NCBI GenBank assembly: GCA_934553185.1
Contig: CAKTFF010000104.1
Coordinates: 1 to 7,088 of the forward strand
Reading direction: 5' to 3'
Length of the DNA: 7,088 nucleotides
Source: an uncultured Devosia sp.
GTDB taxonomy: Bacteria; Pseudomonadota; Alphaproteobacteria; Rhizobiales; Devosiaceae
Below the pieces are notes generated by a model. It was not told the origin of the DNA. It saw nothing but the letters and a program-made list of their open reading frames with translations, and made no database searches. This document shows, in pieces, positions 1 through 6,112 of this stretch. Every line of letters starts with the position of its first letter. Position 1 is the first letter of the stretch. The translations under genes and the position numbers were made by a program.

Positions 1-148
1 CGACGTCGTTCCGCTCCAGCGCCGCAGACACCAGTTCATCGCTGGTCTGGGTCTGCGTGCTGACTCGAACGCGCCCGGTCAGCACGTCGTGTTTGGTGAT
101 CGTGGCTACTTCTTCCACGATGGGAAGAACGTCTGGTGTTTGCTGCAT
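1..148 (-). CDS. DUF2382 (YsnF/AvaK-type) domain protein, N-terminal part only
   Basis: This is the first 49 codons of a minus-strand gene whose 3' end lies beyond the left edge. The N-terminus reads MQQTPDVLPIVEEVATITKH, followed by DVLTGRVRVSTQT. The pattern 'P-[IV]-VEE … K … TGRVRV' is the hallmark of the DUF2382 repeat domain, found in YsnF/AvaK-like stress-response proteins, often next to PRC-barrel domains. No reaction is known for the family. The start ATG (146-148) is preceded by a GGA-containing purine stretch about 8-10 nt upstream. No signal peptide is visible, so a cytoplasmic protein is likely. It is divergent from the gene at 291. The family call rests on a short stretch of recognised pattern, and the full domain content cannot be seen here. 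Confidence 0.72.
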   Translation of the reverse strand, partial: MQQTPDVLPIVEEVATITKHDVLTGRVRVSTQTQTSDELVSAALERNDV

Positions 149-235
149 GTTTGGTCCGCTTCCGGCTGTTGAACGGGGACCCGTACACATCGTTCCGCCA
201 CACATGCTGCAGAATGCGAGGACGCCTATCGCTTG

Positions 236-252
236 TTAACCTGCCGTTGACC
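236..252 (+). promoter_or_regulatory. CtrA-like box (one mismatch) upstream of the 291 gene
   Basis: The sequence TTAA-CCTGCCG-TTGACC has the spacing of the CtrA consensus TTAA-N7-TTAAC with one mismatch (TTGA for the second TTAA). The second half also reads as a TTGACC -35 hexamer. The box ends about 40 nt before the ATG at 291, close to the 44 nt seen for the full match upstream of 4117. No convincing -10 hexamer follows at standard spacing; the best is AAAGAT at 271-276, which matches poorly. CtrA binding is inferred. The rest of the 142-bp divergent interval (149-290) shows nothing else I can name. Confidence 0.35.
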
Positions 253-290
253 AAGCCGCGCAACACTCGAAAAGATCACGAGGCAGAGCA

Positions 291-566
291 ATGCGGAAGA
301 TCGAGATACTGGATGATGTGCGGCTGAAGTTTCCCGGCCGGGATGCCGAGTTCGACCTCGGGCTCGAAGTGGGATCGATCAGCGTGTTGATGGCGCAGGG
401 GATCGGGCTGATCCAGCGCGACATTTCGGCGGAAGCGGTGGATCAGCTGCGACCGATCGCTGAACGCTTCCGCTACGCGCTGGTGGCTTCTCCGGCGGGC
501 AACGGCATGATGAGCGTCAGCCTCCTGCCCTGGTCGCGCCGCCCGCTGCTCCGGGTTGTTGGCTGA
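291..566 (+). CDS. Small conserved-type hypothetical protein (91 aa)
   Basis: I do not recognise a functional family. The product is a 91-residue soluble protein starting MRKIEILDDVRLKFPGRDAEFDLG. It has no signal peptide, no membrane segment, no cysteine, and no metal-binding or catalytic motif I can identify. An acidic/hydrophobic first half (residues 1-45) is followed by a likely helix (about 46-62) and a short beta-rich end containing WSRRP. The start is supported by an AGGCAGAG purine stretch just upstream of the ATG, and by codon use like that of its neighbours. It runs convergently into the glycosyltransferase pair with only 13 bp between stop codons and no terminator hairpin in the gap. 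A CtrA-like box lies about 40 nt upstream. It is probably a real gene rather than a chance frame, but its function is unknown. Confidence 0.65.
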   Translation: MRKIEILDDVRLKFPGRDAEFDLGLEVGSISVLMAQGIGLIQRDISAEAVDQLRPIAERFRYALVASPAGNGMMSVSLLPWSRRPLLRVVG

Positions 567-579
567 CAATCGAGCGCCG

Positions 580-1503
580 CTATGAGGCCCAGCCGAGGCG
601 CAGCTTGAGGTCGTGGAGGTGGCTGTTAACGGCGGCCTGCACCAGGAGCGGGTGGGGGCCATAGCGCCGCAAGCCATGGTGGATGAGGTGCAGGCCCTGC
701 CGCACCAGACCATTGTGCACCATGTCGCGGCTGATGAAGCGGATAAAGAACGGGGCGGCGCCGCTGCGTTCTTCGAGCGCCGAGCGGTTCTTGCGGAAGA
801 TATAAAGGTGGGCCAGGGCACGACGGCGGGCATTGGCCTGCCGGCTCAAGCCGCCGAGTTGCTTGTTGGTGTAGTAAACCGCCGGCGCAACGGTTTGGCG
901 CACCGCGCCCTTTGTGGAGATCAAGAGGCGCGTCACCAGATCGAAATCCTCGCCATAGCGCAAGGCGGAGTCGAAGCCGCCCAGGCGTTCCAGTTCGGTG
1001 CGGAGGATGGTCAGCGCGTGACCACAGCCGAACCGCCCATTGGCGAGGTCCGAGCGGGCCTCGAACAGCTCGGTTGGCGCTCCGGTTATCTGTTGCGGCA
1101 TATCGCCGGGCAGCGGTTCGGCGTCTGCCAGGGCGGGATCAACGAGGACCTGGCGGGCAAAGACCATGGCTGTCGGCTTTTGCCCGTCGGGGGCAAAGGC
1201 GGGCAGGACCTGTTCGAGGTAACGGGGAACCAGCCTGTCGTCGTCATCAAGAAAGGTGACCAGCCTGGTGCTGGACAGCGCCAAGCCTCCATTGCGCGCC
1301 ACCGACACACCGAGGGCAACCGGATGGCGCACCAGGGTGATGCGTGGATCCTGCGGTATGGTGGCCGGGTCGCGGCTGCCGTCGTCAACCACGATCAGGC
1401 GCCAGTCGGCCACCGTTTGTGCGCGAACAGAGCCAATCGCCCGCGCCAAGAACTGCGGGCGATTGTGGGTCGGGATGACGAAGGTGACGGCCGGCTCGGC
1501 CAT
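580..1503 (-). CDS. Family 2 (GT-A fold) glycosyltransferase, 307 aa
   Basis: This is a predicted inverting sugar transferase that moves a sugar from a nucleotide-sugar donor to an unknown acceptor, probably in surface polysaccharide or glycoconjugate synthesis. The sequence shows the GT2 landmarks in order. VTFVIPTHNRPQFLARAI at about 6-23 is the first Rossmann strand and start helix. VVDDGS at 38-43 binds nucleotide. VARNGGLALS at 68-77 leads to FLDDDDRL at 84-91, the DXD-type metal and donor site. RYGEDFDLVTRL at about 182-193 supplies the acceptor-side ED base. No membrane segment or signal peptide is seen, so it should be cytoplasmic or peripheral. The ATG at 1501-1503 follows the stop of the upstream glycosyltransferase gene by 10 bp and has only a weak ribosome binding site, which suggests translational dependence on that gene. 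The fold is secure; donor and acceptor cannot be read from sequence. Confidence 0.88.
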   Translation of the reverse strand: MAEPAVTFVIPTHNRPQFLARAIGSVRAQTVADWRLIVVDDGSRDPATIPQDPRITLVRHPVALGVSVARNGGLALSSTRLVTFLDDDDRLVPRYLEQVLPAFAPDGQKPTAMVFARQVLVDPALADAEPLPGDMPQQITGAPTELFEARSDLANGRFGCGHALTILRTELERLGGFDSALRYGEDFDLVTRLLISTKGAVRQTVAPAVYYTNKQLGGLSRQANARRRALAHLYIFRKNRSALEERSGAAPFFIRFISRDMVHNGLVRQGLHLIHHGLRRYGPHPLLVQAAVNSHLHDLKLRLGWAS

Positions 1504-1513
1504 AGGGAAACCG

Positions 1514-2518
1514 TCAGTGTTGCGCGGTGCGCTCCCAGCTGGCGAAATCCTTTTGCCGGTGAGAGCCGAAGCGATCGATGATCGGCATCAGCCAGTGCTT
1601 GGCGACCTGATCGCTCAAGTGCCGGCCCAGAACCGGGCGCAGGCGTTTCTTGAGGCCGGTATGGCGATGCGAGCGATGGTTGCGCAGCCAGCGCCAGGTT
1701 TCGCGCAGCGGCTCGTCCTGGGGGTCGAGATTATATTTTTCCACCAGGCGGTCGAGGCTGATGCCGAACCATTCGGGGGACCAGCGCAGCTCATAAAAGC
1801 GCACGTCTTCAGCCGTGAGCTTCTTGGGCGGCGAATAGTTCACGCGGGAGGCCGGTTCGAGCCAGACCGTGCGCCCCGACTGGGCCGCGAGGATGCACAG
1901 ATCCCAATGTTCGGCAAACGAGCAGACGCGCTCATCAAGCCCACCCTGGGCGCGCAGCCATTCGGTTTCAATCAGAAGCGTATGGAACTCCACCAATTCT
2001 GTCTGCATGCGGTGGAGGCCGGACGTGTCCGCAACCTCGTGCGGCATGAGGTGCTTTTCGTGAAAGCCCAGCTTGCCATTGGGGCGCTGCGGTATGCTGG
2101 CTTCGCCGCCCGCCATGTGAACACGGGTGAACTGGGGGTAGAATTCATAGACCAGCGGCGACACCAAAGCCGCGCCGGTCGATTGCGCACAATCCACCAG
2201 CGGTTCGAGCCAGTTTGGGGACACGGTCACATCATTGTCGATGAAGACCACATATTTGGTTTTGACCGCTGCAAGAGCCAGGTTCCGCCCCTGGTTGGGC
2301 GTGAGGAAGCCGGGCTTGCTGATCAGCTCGCCACCCACGGAAGCGGTCAGCTCCCTCAGTTCGGCGACCACGCCATCGGAATAACCGCCCGTGACAACAA
2401 TGAACGGCGTACCCTTGGGGCTGTGCTCGATCATGGTTTTGAGTTGCTTGGCCGATTCGGAAATGGTTTCGCGCGGGACCACGGCCACGGTGACGTCGTT
2501 GATCACTTGGGGCTCCAT
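1514..2518 (-). CDS. GT2-like (GT-A fold) glycosyltransferase, 334 aa
   Basis: This is the first gene of a two-gene minus-strand unit. Its N-terminus does not open with the usual 'VSVIIPTYN' strand but with DVTVAVVPRETISESAKQL (about 8-26), a variant seen in a subgroup of GT2-like enzymes. GT-A features follow: FIVVTGGYSDG at 39-49, NQGRNLALAAVKTKYVVFIDNDV at 75-97 with the metal-binding DND at 94-96, GGLDERVCSFAEHWDLC at about 192-208 (an EHWD motif in the ED position), and an arginine/tryptophan-rich C-terminal helical tail (about 240-334). No membrane segment or signal peptide is evident. An in-frame TAA lies four codons upstream of the ATG, so 2518 is the earliest ATG start, although its ribosome binding site is weak. 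The probable role is a sugar transfer step paired with the downstream enzyme. The substrate is unknown. Confidence 0.82.
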   Translation of the reverse strand: MEPQVINDVTVAVVPRETISESAKQLKTMIEHSPKGTPFIVVTGGYSDGVVAELRELTASVGGELISKPGFLTPNQGRNLALAAVKTKYVVFIDNDVTVSPNWLEPLVDCAQSTGAALVSPLVYEFYPQFTRVHMAGGEASIPQRPNGKLGFHEKHLMPHEVADTSGLHRMQTELVEFHTLLIETEWLRAQGGLDERVCSFAEHWDLCILAAQSGRTVWLEPASRVNYSPPKKLTAEDVRFYELRWSPEWFGISLDRLVEKYNLDPQDEPLRETWRWLRNHRSHRHTGLKKRLRPVLGRHLSDQVAKHWLMPIIDRFGSHRQKDFASWERTAQH

Positions 2519-2708
2519 CAGGATGTTTGGTTAATGCGAACCATAGCACGCGGAAAACCGAGACAAAACCGCTGTCCTTCATTGTTTGATCGAAACACGG
2601 CGCCGGGCCGGCGGAAGCCTCGCTAACCAACTTGGCGCCTCCCTGGGCGGGCCGCTTTCCAAATCCATCCCGGTCGGGCTACAAACCAGCCGCGAAGTGG
2701 GGACACCT
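2519..2708. promoter_or_regulatory. Divergent promoter interval between the glycosyltransferase pair and pncB
   Basis: This 190-bp non-coding gap must carry the promoters of the minus-strand glycosyltransferase unit and of pncB. I cannot place either -35/-10 pair with confidence. Visible details are a TTAACC half-site on the minus strand (2529-2534) next to the glycosyltransferase start, a GTTT-N5-AAAC dyad at 2584-2596, and a GC-rich patch with two GGCGCC palindromes near 2600 and 2634. The frame upstream of pncB stays open through the right half of this gap, but I see no sign that it is coding. Confidence 0.4.
2699..2703 (+). promoter_or_regulatory. Ribosome binding site deciding the pncB start
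   Basis: GGGGA lies 5 nt before the ATG at 2709. The reading frame is open back to 2586, but the earlier ATG there lacks comparable support and would add 41 residues of low-complexity sequence unlike known PncB N-termini. The 2709 start gives a 436-aa protein of normal family length. Confidence 0.6.
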
Positions 2709-4019
2709 ATGGCGACTTATACCGATATGGCCCGGCGGGTGTATAACCACACCTGGAAGCTCGACCCGATCGTGCGGAGCCTGCTTGATACCGACTTCTA
2801 TAAGCTGCTTATGCTGCAGATGATCTGGGGGCTTTACCCTCAGGTGGACGCCACTTTCACCCTGATCAACCGCACCAAGTCGGTGAAGCTGGCCGAGGAG
2901 ATCGACATAGGCGAGCTGCGCGCCCAGCTCGAACATGCGCGCACGCTCCGGTTCACCAAAAAGGAAATGATCTGGCTGGCGGGCAACAGCTTTTATGGCA
3001 GCCGGCAGATTTTCGAGCCAGCCTTCCTCCAATGGCTCGAAGATTTCACGCTGCCGCCCTTTCAACTGGAAAAGCGCGACGGGCAGTTCGTGCTCGAATT
3101 TCACGGCAAGTGGCGCGAAACCTCCATGTGGGAAATTCCGGCGCTCGCCATCATCAACGAGCTGCGCTCGCGTGCCGCGATGAAGGATTACGGCCCGTTT
3201 GCCCTCGATGTGCTTTATGCCCGGGCCAAAGCCAAGATGTGGGAAAAGGTCGAACGGCTGCAAAAGCTGCCCGATCTGCGGATTTCCGATTTCGGCACCC
3301 GCCGGCGCCATTCGTTTTTGTGGCAGCGCTGGTGCGTCGAAGCCCTCAAGGAAGGGATTGGCGAGGCCTTTACCGGCACCAGCAATGTAAAGCTCGCCAT
3401 GGACAACGACCTCGAGGCGTTGGGCACCAATGCCCATGAGCTGCCCATGGTGCTGGCGGCGCTGGCCAAGACCGATGCCGCGCTCAAGGCTGCGCCCTAT
3501 CAGGTGCTGCAGGATTGGGAGAGCTATTATGGCGGCAATCTCAAGATCGTTCTGCCTGACGCGTTCGGCACGGATGCGTTTTTGCGCGACGCTCCCGATT
3601 GGGTGGCGGACTGGACCGGGTTCCGCCCCGATTCGGCGCCGGCCATCGAAGGCGGCGAGCGCATCATCGAATGGTGGAAATCGCGGGGACGCGATCCACG
3701 CGAGAAGCTCCTGATCTTTTCCGATGGGCTCGATGTCGACATGATCGAGGAAGCCTATCTCCACGTCGACGGCAAGGTGCGCATGGCCTTCGGCTGGGGC
3801 ACCAATCTCACCAATGATTTCGAGGGCTGTGCGCCCGACGGCCCCAATCGTGGCCTTGATCCCATTTCGATTGTCGCCAAGGTCAGCGAGGCCGATGGCC
3901 GCCCGGCTGTGAAGCTATCGGATAATCCCGCCAAGGCCACTGGCACGCCCGAGGAAATCGCGCGCTATGTGCGCGTCTTCGGCGATGCCGGACGGGTGGA
4001 GCATGCGGTCAAGGTCTAG
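2709..4019 (+). CDS. pncB: Nicotinate phosphoribosyltransferase
   Basis: PncB catalyses the ATP-stimulated reaction of nicotinate with PRPP to give nicotinate mononucleotide and diphosphate. This is the entry step of the Preiss-Handler NAD salvage pathway, in the cytoplasm. The 436-aa product has the full family signature: [13 protein letters not shown] at about 25-37, [12 protein letters not shown] at 93-104, [10 protein letters not shown] at 193-202 (phosphoribosyl/substrate loop), [10 protein letters not shown] at 221-230, GTNAHELP at 239-246, [12 protein letters not shown] at 335-346 and [10 protein letters not shown] at 361-370. H243 in GTNAHE aligns by eye with the histidine that is autophosphorylated in enterobacterial PncB. 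Where E. coli has RHDSGDP, this protein reads [13 protein letters not shown] (304-316), which I recall as the rhizobial form. It appears monocistronic, and no clear terminator hairpin with a T-run follows the TAG. The identification is firm. Confidence 0.96.
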   Translation: MATYTDMARRVYNHTWKLDPIVRSLLDTDFYKLLMLQMIWGLYPQVDATFTLINRTKSVKLAEEIDIGELRAQLEHARTLRFTKKEMIWLAGNSFYGSRQIFEPAFLQWLEDFTLPPFQLEKRDGQFVLEFHGKWRETSMWEIPALAIINELRSRAAMKDYGPFALDVLYARAKAKMWEKVERLQKLPDLRISDFGTRRRHSFLWQRWCVEALKEGIGEAFTGTSNVKLAMDNDLEALGTNAHELPMVLAALAKTDAALKAAPYQVLQDWESYYGGNLKIVLPDAFGTDAFLRDAPDWVADWTGFRPDSAPAIEGGERIIEWWKSRGRDPREKLLIFSDGLDVDMIEEAYLHVDGKVRMAFGWGTNLTNDFEGCAPDGPNRGLDPISIVAKVSEADGRPAVKLSDNPAKATGTPEEIARYVRVFGDAGRVEHAVKV

Positions 4020-4057
4020 TTCCCCCTTGTGGAAGTGAACGGATTTTCGTTCCCGCG

Positions 4058-4074
4058 TTAAGACGCTGTTAACC
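4058..4074 (+). promoter_or_regulatory. CtrA-type binding site (full TTAA-N7-TTAAC match)
   Basis: TTAA-GACGCTG-TTAACC is an exact match to the consensus for the alphaproteobacterial cell-cycle regulator CtrA (TTAA-N7-TTAAC). It lies in the 97-bp gap between pncB and the small gene at 4117 and ends 44 nt before that gene's ATG, a normal position for CtrA activation overlapping a -35 element. By eye I count only five TTAA tetramers in the window, two of which make up this site, so a chance match at the right spacing is unlikely. Binding itself is inferred. The rest of the gap has only short, weak dyads. Confidence 0.6.
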
Positions 4075-4116
4075 AAACCAGCACAGGGTCGGCCCGTTCA
4101 CTTTTTTGGGGCCAAG

Positions 4117-4371
4117 ATGCTGCAGCTGATCGATATTGCGGTTCGCGACAAGAAGGCGCATCCCCGTCTTGCCGGGCGCCAGACCGGTCACGTGCGCGCG
4201 GTGCTGACCGAGCAGCTGGGCGGCATGGACCAGACCCATGATCTCGCCATTCCGGTTTGGGCCGACATTGAGGACGGCACCAGCGAAGCCGATATCGACA
4301 TGGCGCTGATGCTCAAGGCCGCGGCGATCGTTGCCCGGCTCAAGCACACCCTGGCCAACGCCTCCGCTTAG
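4117..4371 (+). CDS. Small hypothetical protein (84 aa), possible CtrA target
   Basis: I do not recognise a named family. The product is a soluble 84-residue protein starting MLQLIDIAVRDKKAHPRLAG, with a basic N-terminal third (RDKKAHPRLAGRQTGHVRAV, residues 9-28). A central acidic stretch around DIEDGTSEADID (50-61) follows, then a C-terminal alanine/leucine-rich helix (about 60-82). It has no cysteine, signal peptide or membrane segment. GGGG about 6-9 nt upstream of the ATG is a reasonable ribosome binding site. It is convergent with fur, with 14 bp between stop codons. An exact CtrA consensus site upstream suggests cell-cycle or motility-linked expression. The reading frame looks genuine from its ribosome binding site, the promoter-like site and its fit between neighbours. 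Confidence 0.65.
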   Translation: MLQLIDIAVRDKKAHPRLAGRQTGHVRAVLTEQLGGMDQTHDLAIPVWADIEDGTSEADIDMALMLKAAAIVARLKHTLANASA

Positions 4372-4385
4372 CGGCAAGAAAACCG

Positions 4386-4820
4386 TCACGAACCCTTTTT
4401 GGTGATGGGCACGGCATAGAGTTCGAGCCGGTGATCCACCAGCCGATAGCCCAGGCGCTTGGCGATCACCTCCTGGATGGCTTCGATCTCTTCATTGCGG
4501 AACTCGATCACCATGCCCGAGCGGATATCGATCAGGTGATCGTGGTGCTCGTCGGGAATGAGCTCGAAGCGAGCGCGCCCATCCTTGAAGTCGTGCTTGG
4601 TGACGAGGCCGGCTTCCTCGAACAGGTTCACCGTCCGATACACCGTTGACAGCGAGATGCGGTCGTCCACGGCCGATGCGCGGCGATAAAGCTCCTCGAC
4701 ATCGGGATGGTCGGAGGCCGCTTCGATGACCTGGGCGATGACGCGCCGCTGGTCGGTCATGCGCATGCCCTTTTGCACGCAGGCTTCCTCGAGGGTTGGC
4801 TCGGTCTGGTGCTTGCTCAC
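4386..4820 (-). CDS. fur: Fur-family metal-responsive regulator (rhizobial Fur/Mur type)
   Basis: This is a cytoplasmic, dimeric, metal-dependent DNA-binding repressor. In rhizobia the orthologue called Fur or Mur mainly answers to manganese rather than iron. The 144-aa product has the winged-helix recognition segment SLSTVYRTVNLFEEAG at about 56-71 and the metal-binding core EHHDH at 91-95. By offset from E. coli Fur, both metal sites are intact: H38, E86, H93 and H95, and H92, D94, E113 and H130. The structural-zinc motif is missing: E. coli HHDHLICLDCG is HHDHLIDIRSG here, with D98 and S101 replacing the cysteines, and there is no C-terminal CxxC. The start is GTG at 4818-4820 with GGGAG (4828-4832) 7 nt upstream. 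It is the last gene of tsaB-rimI-fur, 36 bp after rimI. Which metal it senses cannot be decided from sequence. Confidence 0.93.
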   Translation of the reverse strand: MSKHQTEPTLEEACVQKGMRMTDQRRVIAQVIEAASDHPDVEELYRRASAVDDRISLSTVYRTVNLFEEAGLVTKHDFKDGRARFELIPDEHHDHLIDIRSGMVIEFRNEEIEAIQEVIAKRLGYRLVDHRLELYAVPITKKGS

Positions 4821-4856
4821 GCGCGCGCTCCCGCTCGGATGGGTGGGGATGTGGGG

Positions 4857-5336
4857 TTACTCAAGATCGCGCGCCATGACAAGCGCAGTGGCCCGCGAGC
4901 CATCGGCCTTGCTGTAGTAGCCCGCGCGGCGGGAAATCGTGGCGAAGCCGGCCTTGGTGTAGAGCTTGATGGCGGCGGCGTTTTCTTCGCTGACTTCAAG
5001 AAACATGCGCCGCGCTGCCGTGGTGCGCAGATCATCGAAGGCGGCGCTGAGGAGGGCCGCGCCGATGCGCTTGCCGCGCCATTTGGTGTCGACGGCGATG
5101 GTGAGCAGTTCCGATTCATCGGCGACGACCCGCACCAGGGCAAAGCCGGCGATCCGCCTGCGGCTGTCACAGGCGACATAGACGGGTGTGTCGCGATCGC
5201 CGAGGAAGTTTTCGAACTCCCCTTCGGGCCAGCCGCGAAAAAAGCCTTGCGCGTGGATGCGCGCCAGCTCGGCTGCGTCGCCGAGGCGGCCCGGCTCGAT
5301 ATGGAGGCCCGCCGGCGCCATCCAGAGCTTGATCAT
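4857..5336 (-). CDS. rimI: Ribosomal-protein-alanine N-acetyltransferase (GNAT)
   Basis: This is a GNAT-fold acetyltransferase expected to use acetyl-CoA to acetylate a protein N-terminal alanine; the classical target is ribosomal protein bS18. The 159-aa product shows the acetyl-CoA binding segment ELLTIAVDTKWRGKRIGAAL (about 76-95), with the R-G-K-R-I-G pyrophosphate loop. FLEVSEENAAAIKLYTKAGF follows at 112-131, and YY at 140-141. E114 and Y126 fall at the positions of the E. coli RimI catalytic Glu103 and Tyr115. Its ATG overlaps the tsaB stop codon (ATGA), indicating translational coupling, and tsaB-rimI adjacency is a recurrent bacterial arrangement that supports RimI over a generic GNAT. 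The protein is cytoplasmic. The exact target protein in this organism is not shown by the sequence. Confidence 0.9.
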   Translation of the reverse strand: MIKLWMAPAGLHIEPGRLGDAAELARIHAQGFFRGWPEGEFENFLGDRDTPVYVACDSRRRIAGFALVRVVADESELLTIAVDTKWRGKRIGAALLSAAFDDLRTTAARRMFLEVSEENAAAIKLYTKAGFATISRRAGYYSKADGSRATALVMARDLE

Positions 5337-5935
5337 GATTGGCGCCTTTCGATCCGCGCCGCGGTTTGCGGCTTGGCATCGGCATCGCGCAGGTAATTGG
5401 GCTCGGGCGGATGGGAGAGCGGATCAATGGTTGCGCCATAGCGGGCGAGCGCGGCGATATCGACAAAGGGCTGCTCGACGAGGCGCGATCCGGGCAGCAC
5501 TGCGGCGCGTGCCGCTTCCATGGGCAGAAGGGCGCCGGGCGTCAGCGGCTGGGCGGGTTCGGCAAAGGTTTGGAGATAGGCTTCGCCGCGCCGCGCATCG
5601 AGCAGCACCGTTACCGGGCCATCGCCGCCGCCCAGCGAGAGTGCCAGAAGGCTCGACACGCCGACAGCCGGAATGGCGCGCGCCAAGGCGATGCCGCGCG
5701 CAGCCGACAGGCCGATGCGCAGGCCGGTAAAGGAGCCTGGGCCGGTGGTGGTGACCACGCGTTGCAGATCGCCATAATCGAGGCCATTGCGCTCGAGCAG
5801 CTGGGCTATGCGCTCAAAGATCAGCTCGGCATGTCCGGTGGCGATCTCGTCCACAGAAACGTCCGTGGTTCCGTCGGCGCGCAGCAGCGCGAGCTGGAGG
5901 CGCGGCGCGGCAGTGTCGATGGCAAGGGTTATCAT
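5333..5935 (-). CDS. tsaB: tRNA t6A biosynthesis protein TsaB (YeaZ)
   Basis: TsaB is the ASKHA-fold partner of TsaD in the TsaB-TsaD-TsaE complex, which transfers threonylcarbamoyl to adenosine 37 of ANN-decoding tRNAs. TsaB itself is non-catalytic and acts as a dimerisation platform. The 200-aa product starts MITLAIDTAAPRLQLALL and has the diagnostic TTGPGSFTGLRIGLSAARGI at about 63-82, LLDARRGEAYLQ at 111-122, and PNYLRDADAK at 179-188. An in-frame GTG at 5977 would add MVRQAHHEGYWKQH, but those residues are translated repeat DNA, so the ATG at 5933-5935 with GGAAG upstream is preferred. It is the first gene of tsaB-rimI-fur. The start codon lies only 11 bp from a large inverted repeat, which may affect expression. 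Confidence 0.95.
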   Translation of the reverse strand: MITLAIDTAAPRLQLALLRADGTTDVSVDEIATGHAELIFERIAQLLERNGLDYGDLQRVVTTTGPGSFTGLRIGLSAARGIALARAIPAVGVSSLLALSLGGGDGPVTVLLDARRGEAYLQTFAEPAQPLTPGALLPMEAARAAVLPGSRLVEQPFVDIAALARYGATIDPLSHPPEPNYLRDADAKPQTAARIERRQS

Positions 5936-5941
5936 ATGCTG

Positions 5942-5946
5942 CTTCC
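5942..5946 (-). promoter_or_regulatory. Ribosome binding site deciding the tsaB start
   Basis: On the minus strand GGAAG sits 6 nt before the ATG at 5935 and directly abuts the inverted repeat that begins at 5947. This supports the short TsaB start over the GTG located inside the repeat. Confidence 0.6.
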
Positions 5947-6039
5947 AGTAGCCCTCATGGTGAGCTTGTCGAACCACGAGGGCGTGGCACCATCTAGGGC
6001 ACGCCCTCGTGGTTCGACAAGCTCACCATGAGGGCTACT
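5947..6039. repeat. REP doublet (REPIN-like): perfect 40-bp inverted repeat with 13-nt loop
   Basis: The left arm (5947-5986) and right arm (6000-6039) are exact reverse complements over 40 bp, separated by 13 nt. Each arm is itself a REP-like unit. A GTAG tetranucleotide (5948-5951) is followed by an imperfect palindrome CCCTC-A-TGGT, an 11-nt loop, then ACCA-C-GAGGG. The right unit is the mirror image, ending in CTAC (6035-6038). GTAG plus a mismatched stem is the architecture of REP sequences mobilised by RAYT (TnpA-REP, IS200-like) transposases, and two in inverted orientation form a REPIN or BIME. Translations of this repeat give peptides such as MVRQAHHEG and HGELVEP, which I recall as common spurious ORF fragments in alphaproteobacterial genomes. 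It lies between the divergent tsaB and lnt genes. No transposase is present here. Confidence 0.85.
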
Positions 6040-6112
6040 TTGCGTGTAGTGTTCTCCGGTGAGGTGTTCAGTGACGTCTAGCGGAGCCGCGCGTTCTGCA
6101 CGCCAATGGGTA

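Noticed and set aside
2584..2596. GTTT-N5-AAAC dyad upstream of pncB as an NAD-regulator operator
   Set aside because: It is short and does not match a motif I can name; a chance dyad is likely.
613..2626. Long plus-strand open frames (613-1581 and 1256-2626) opposite the glycosyltransferase genes
   Set aside because: They lie antisense to two proteins with clear GT-A motifs, encode no recognisable motif, and arise from GC-rich third-position bias.
2679..3764. 361-codon minus-strand open frame opposite pncB
   Set aside because: The plus strand carries an unambiguous full-length PncB; the antisense product has no family features.
4037..4052. GAACG-N6-CGTTC hairpin after pncB as a terminator
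   Set aside because: The stem is only 5 bp with no following T-run, too weak to call.
4365..4376. CCGC-TTA-GCGG dyad at the convergent ends of the 84-aa gene and fur as a bidirectional terminator
   Set aside because: The stem is 4 bp, overlaps the stop codon and lacks a T-tract on either strand.
5936..5977. N-terminal extension of TsaB from GTG 5977
   Set aside because: The extra 14 residues are the translated REP arm; the family starts at the MITLAIDT-type strand and a ribosome binding site supports 5935.
5339..6031. 230-codon plus-strand frame opposite tsaB
   Set aside because: It is antisense to a secure TsaB and ends inside the inverted repeat.
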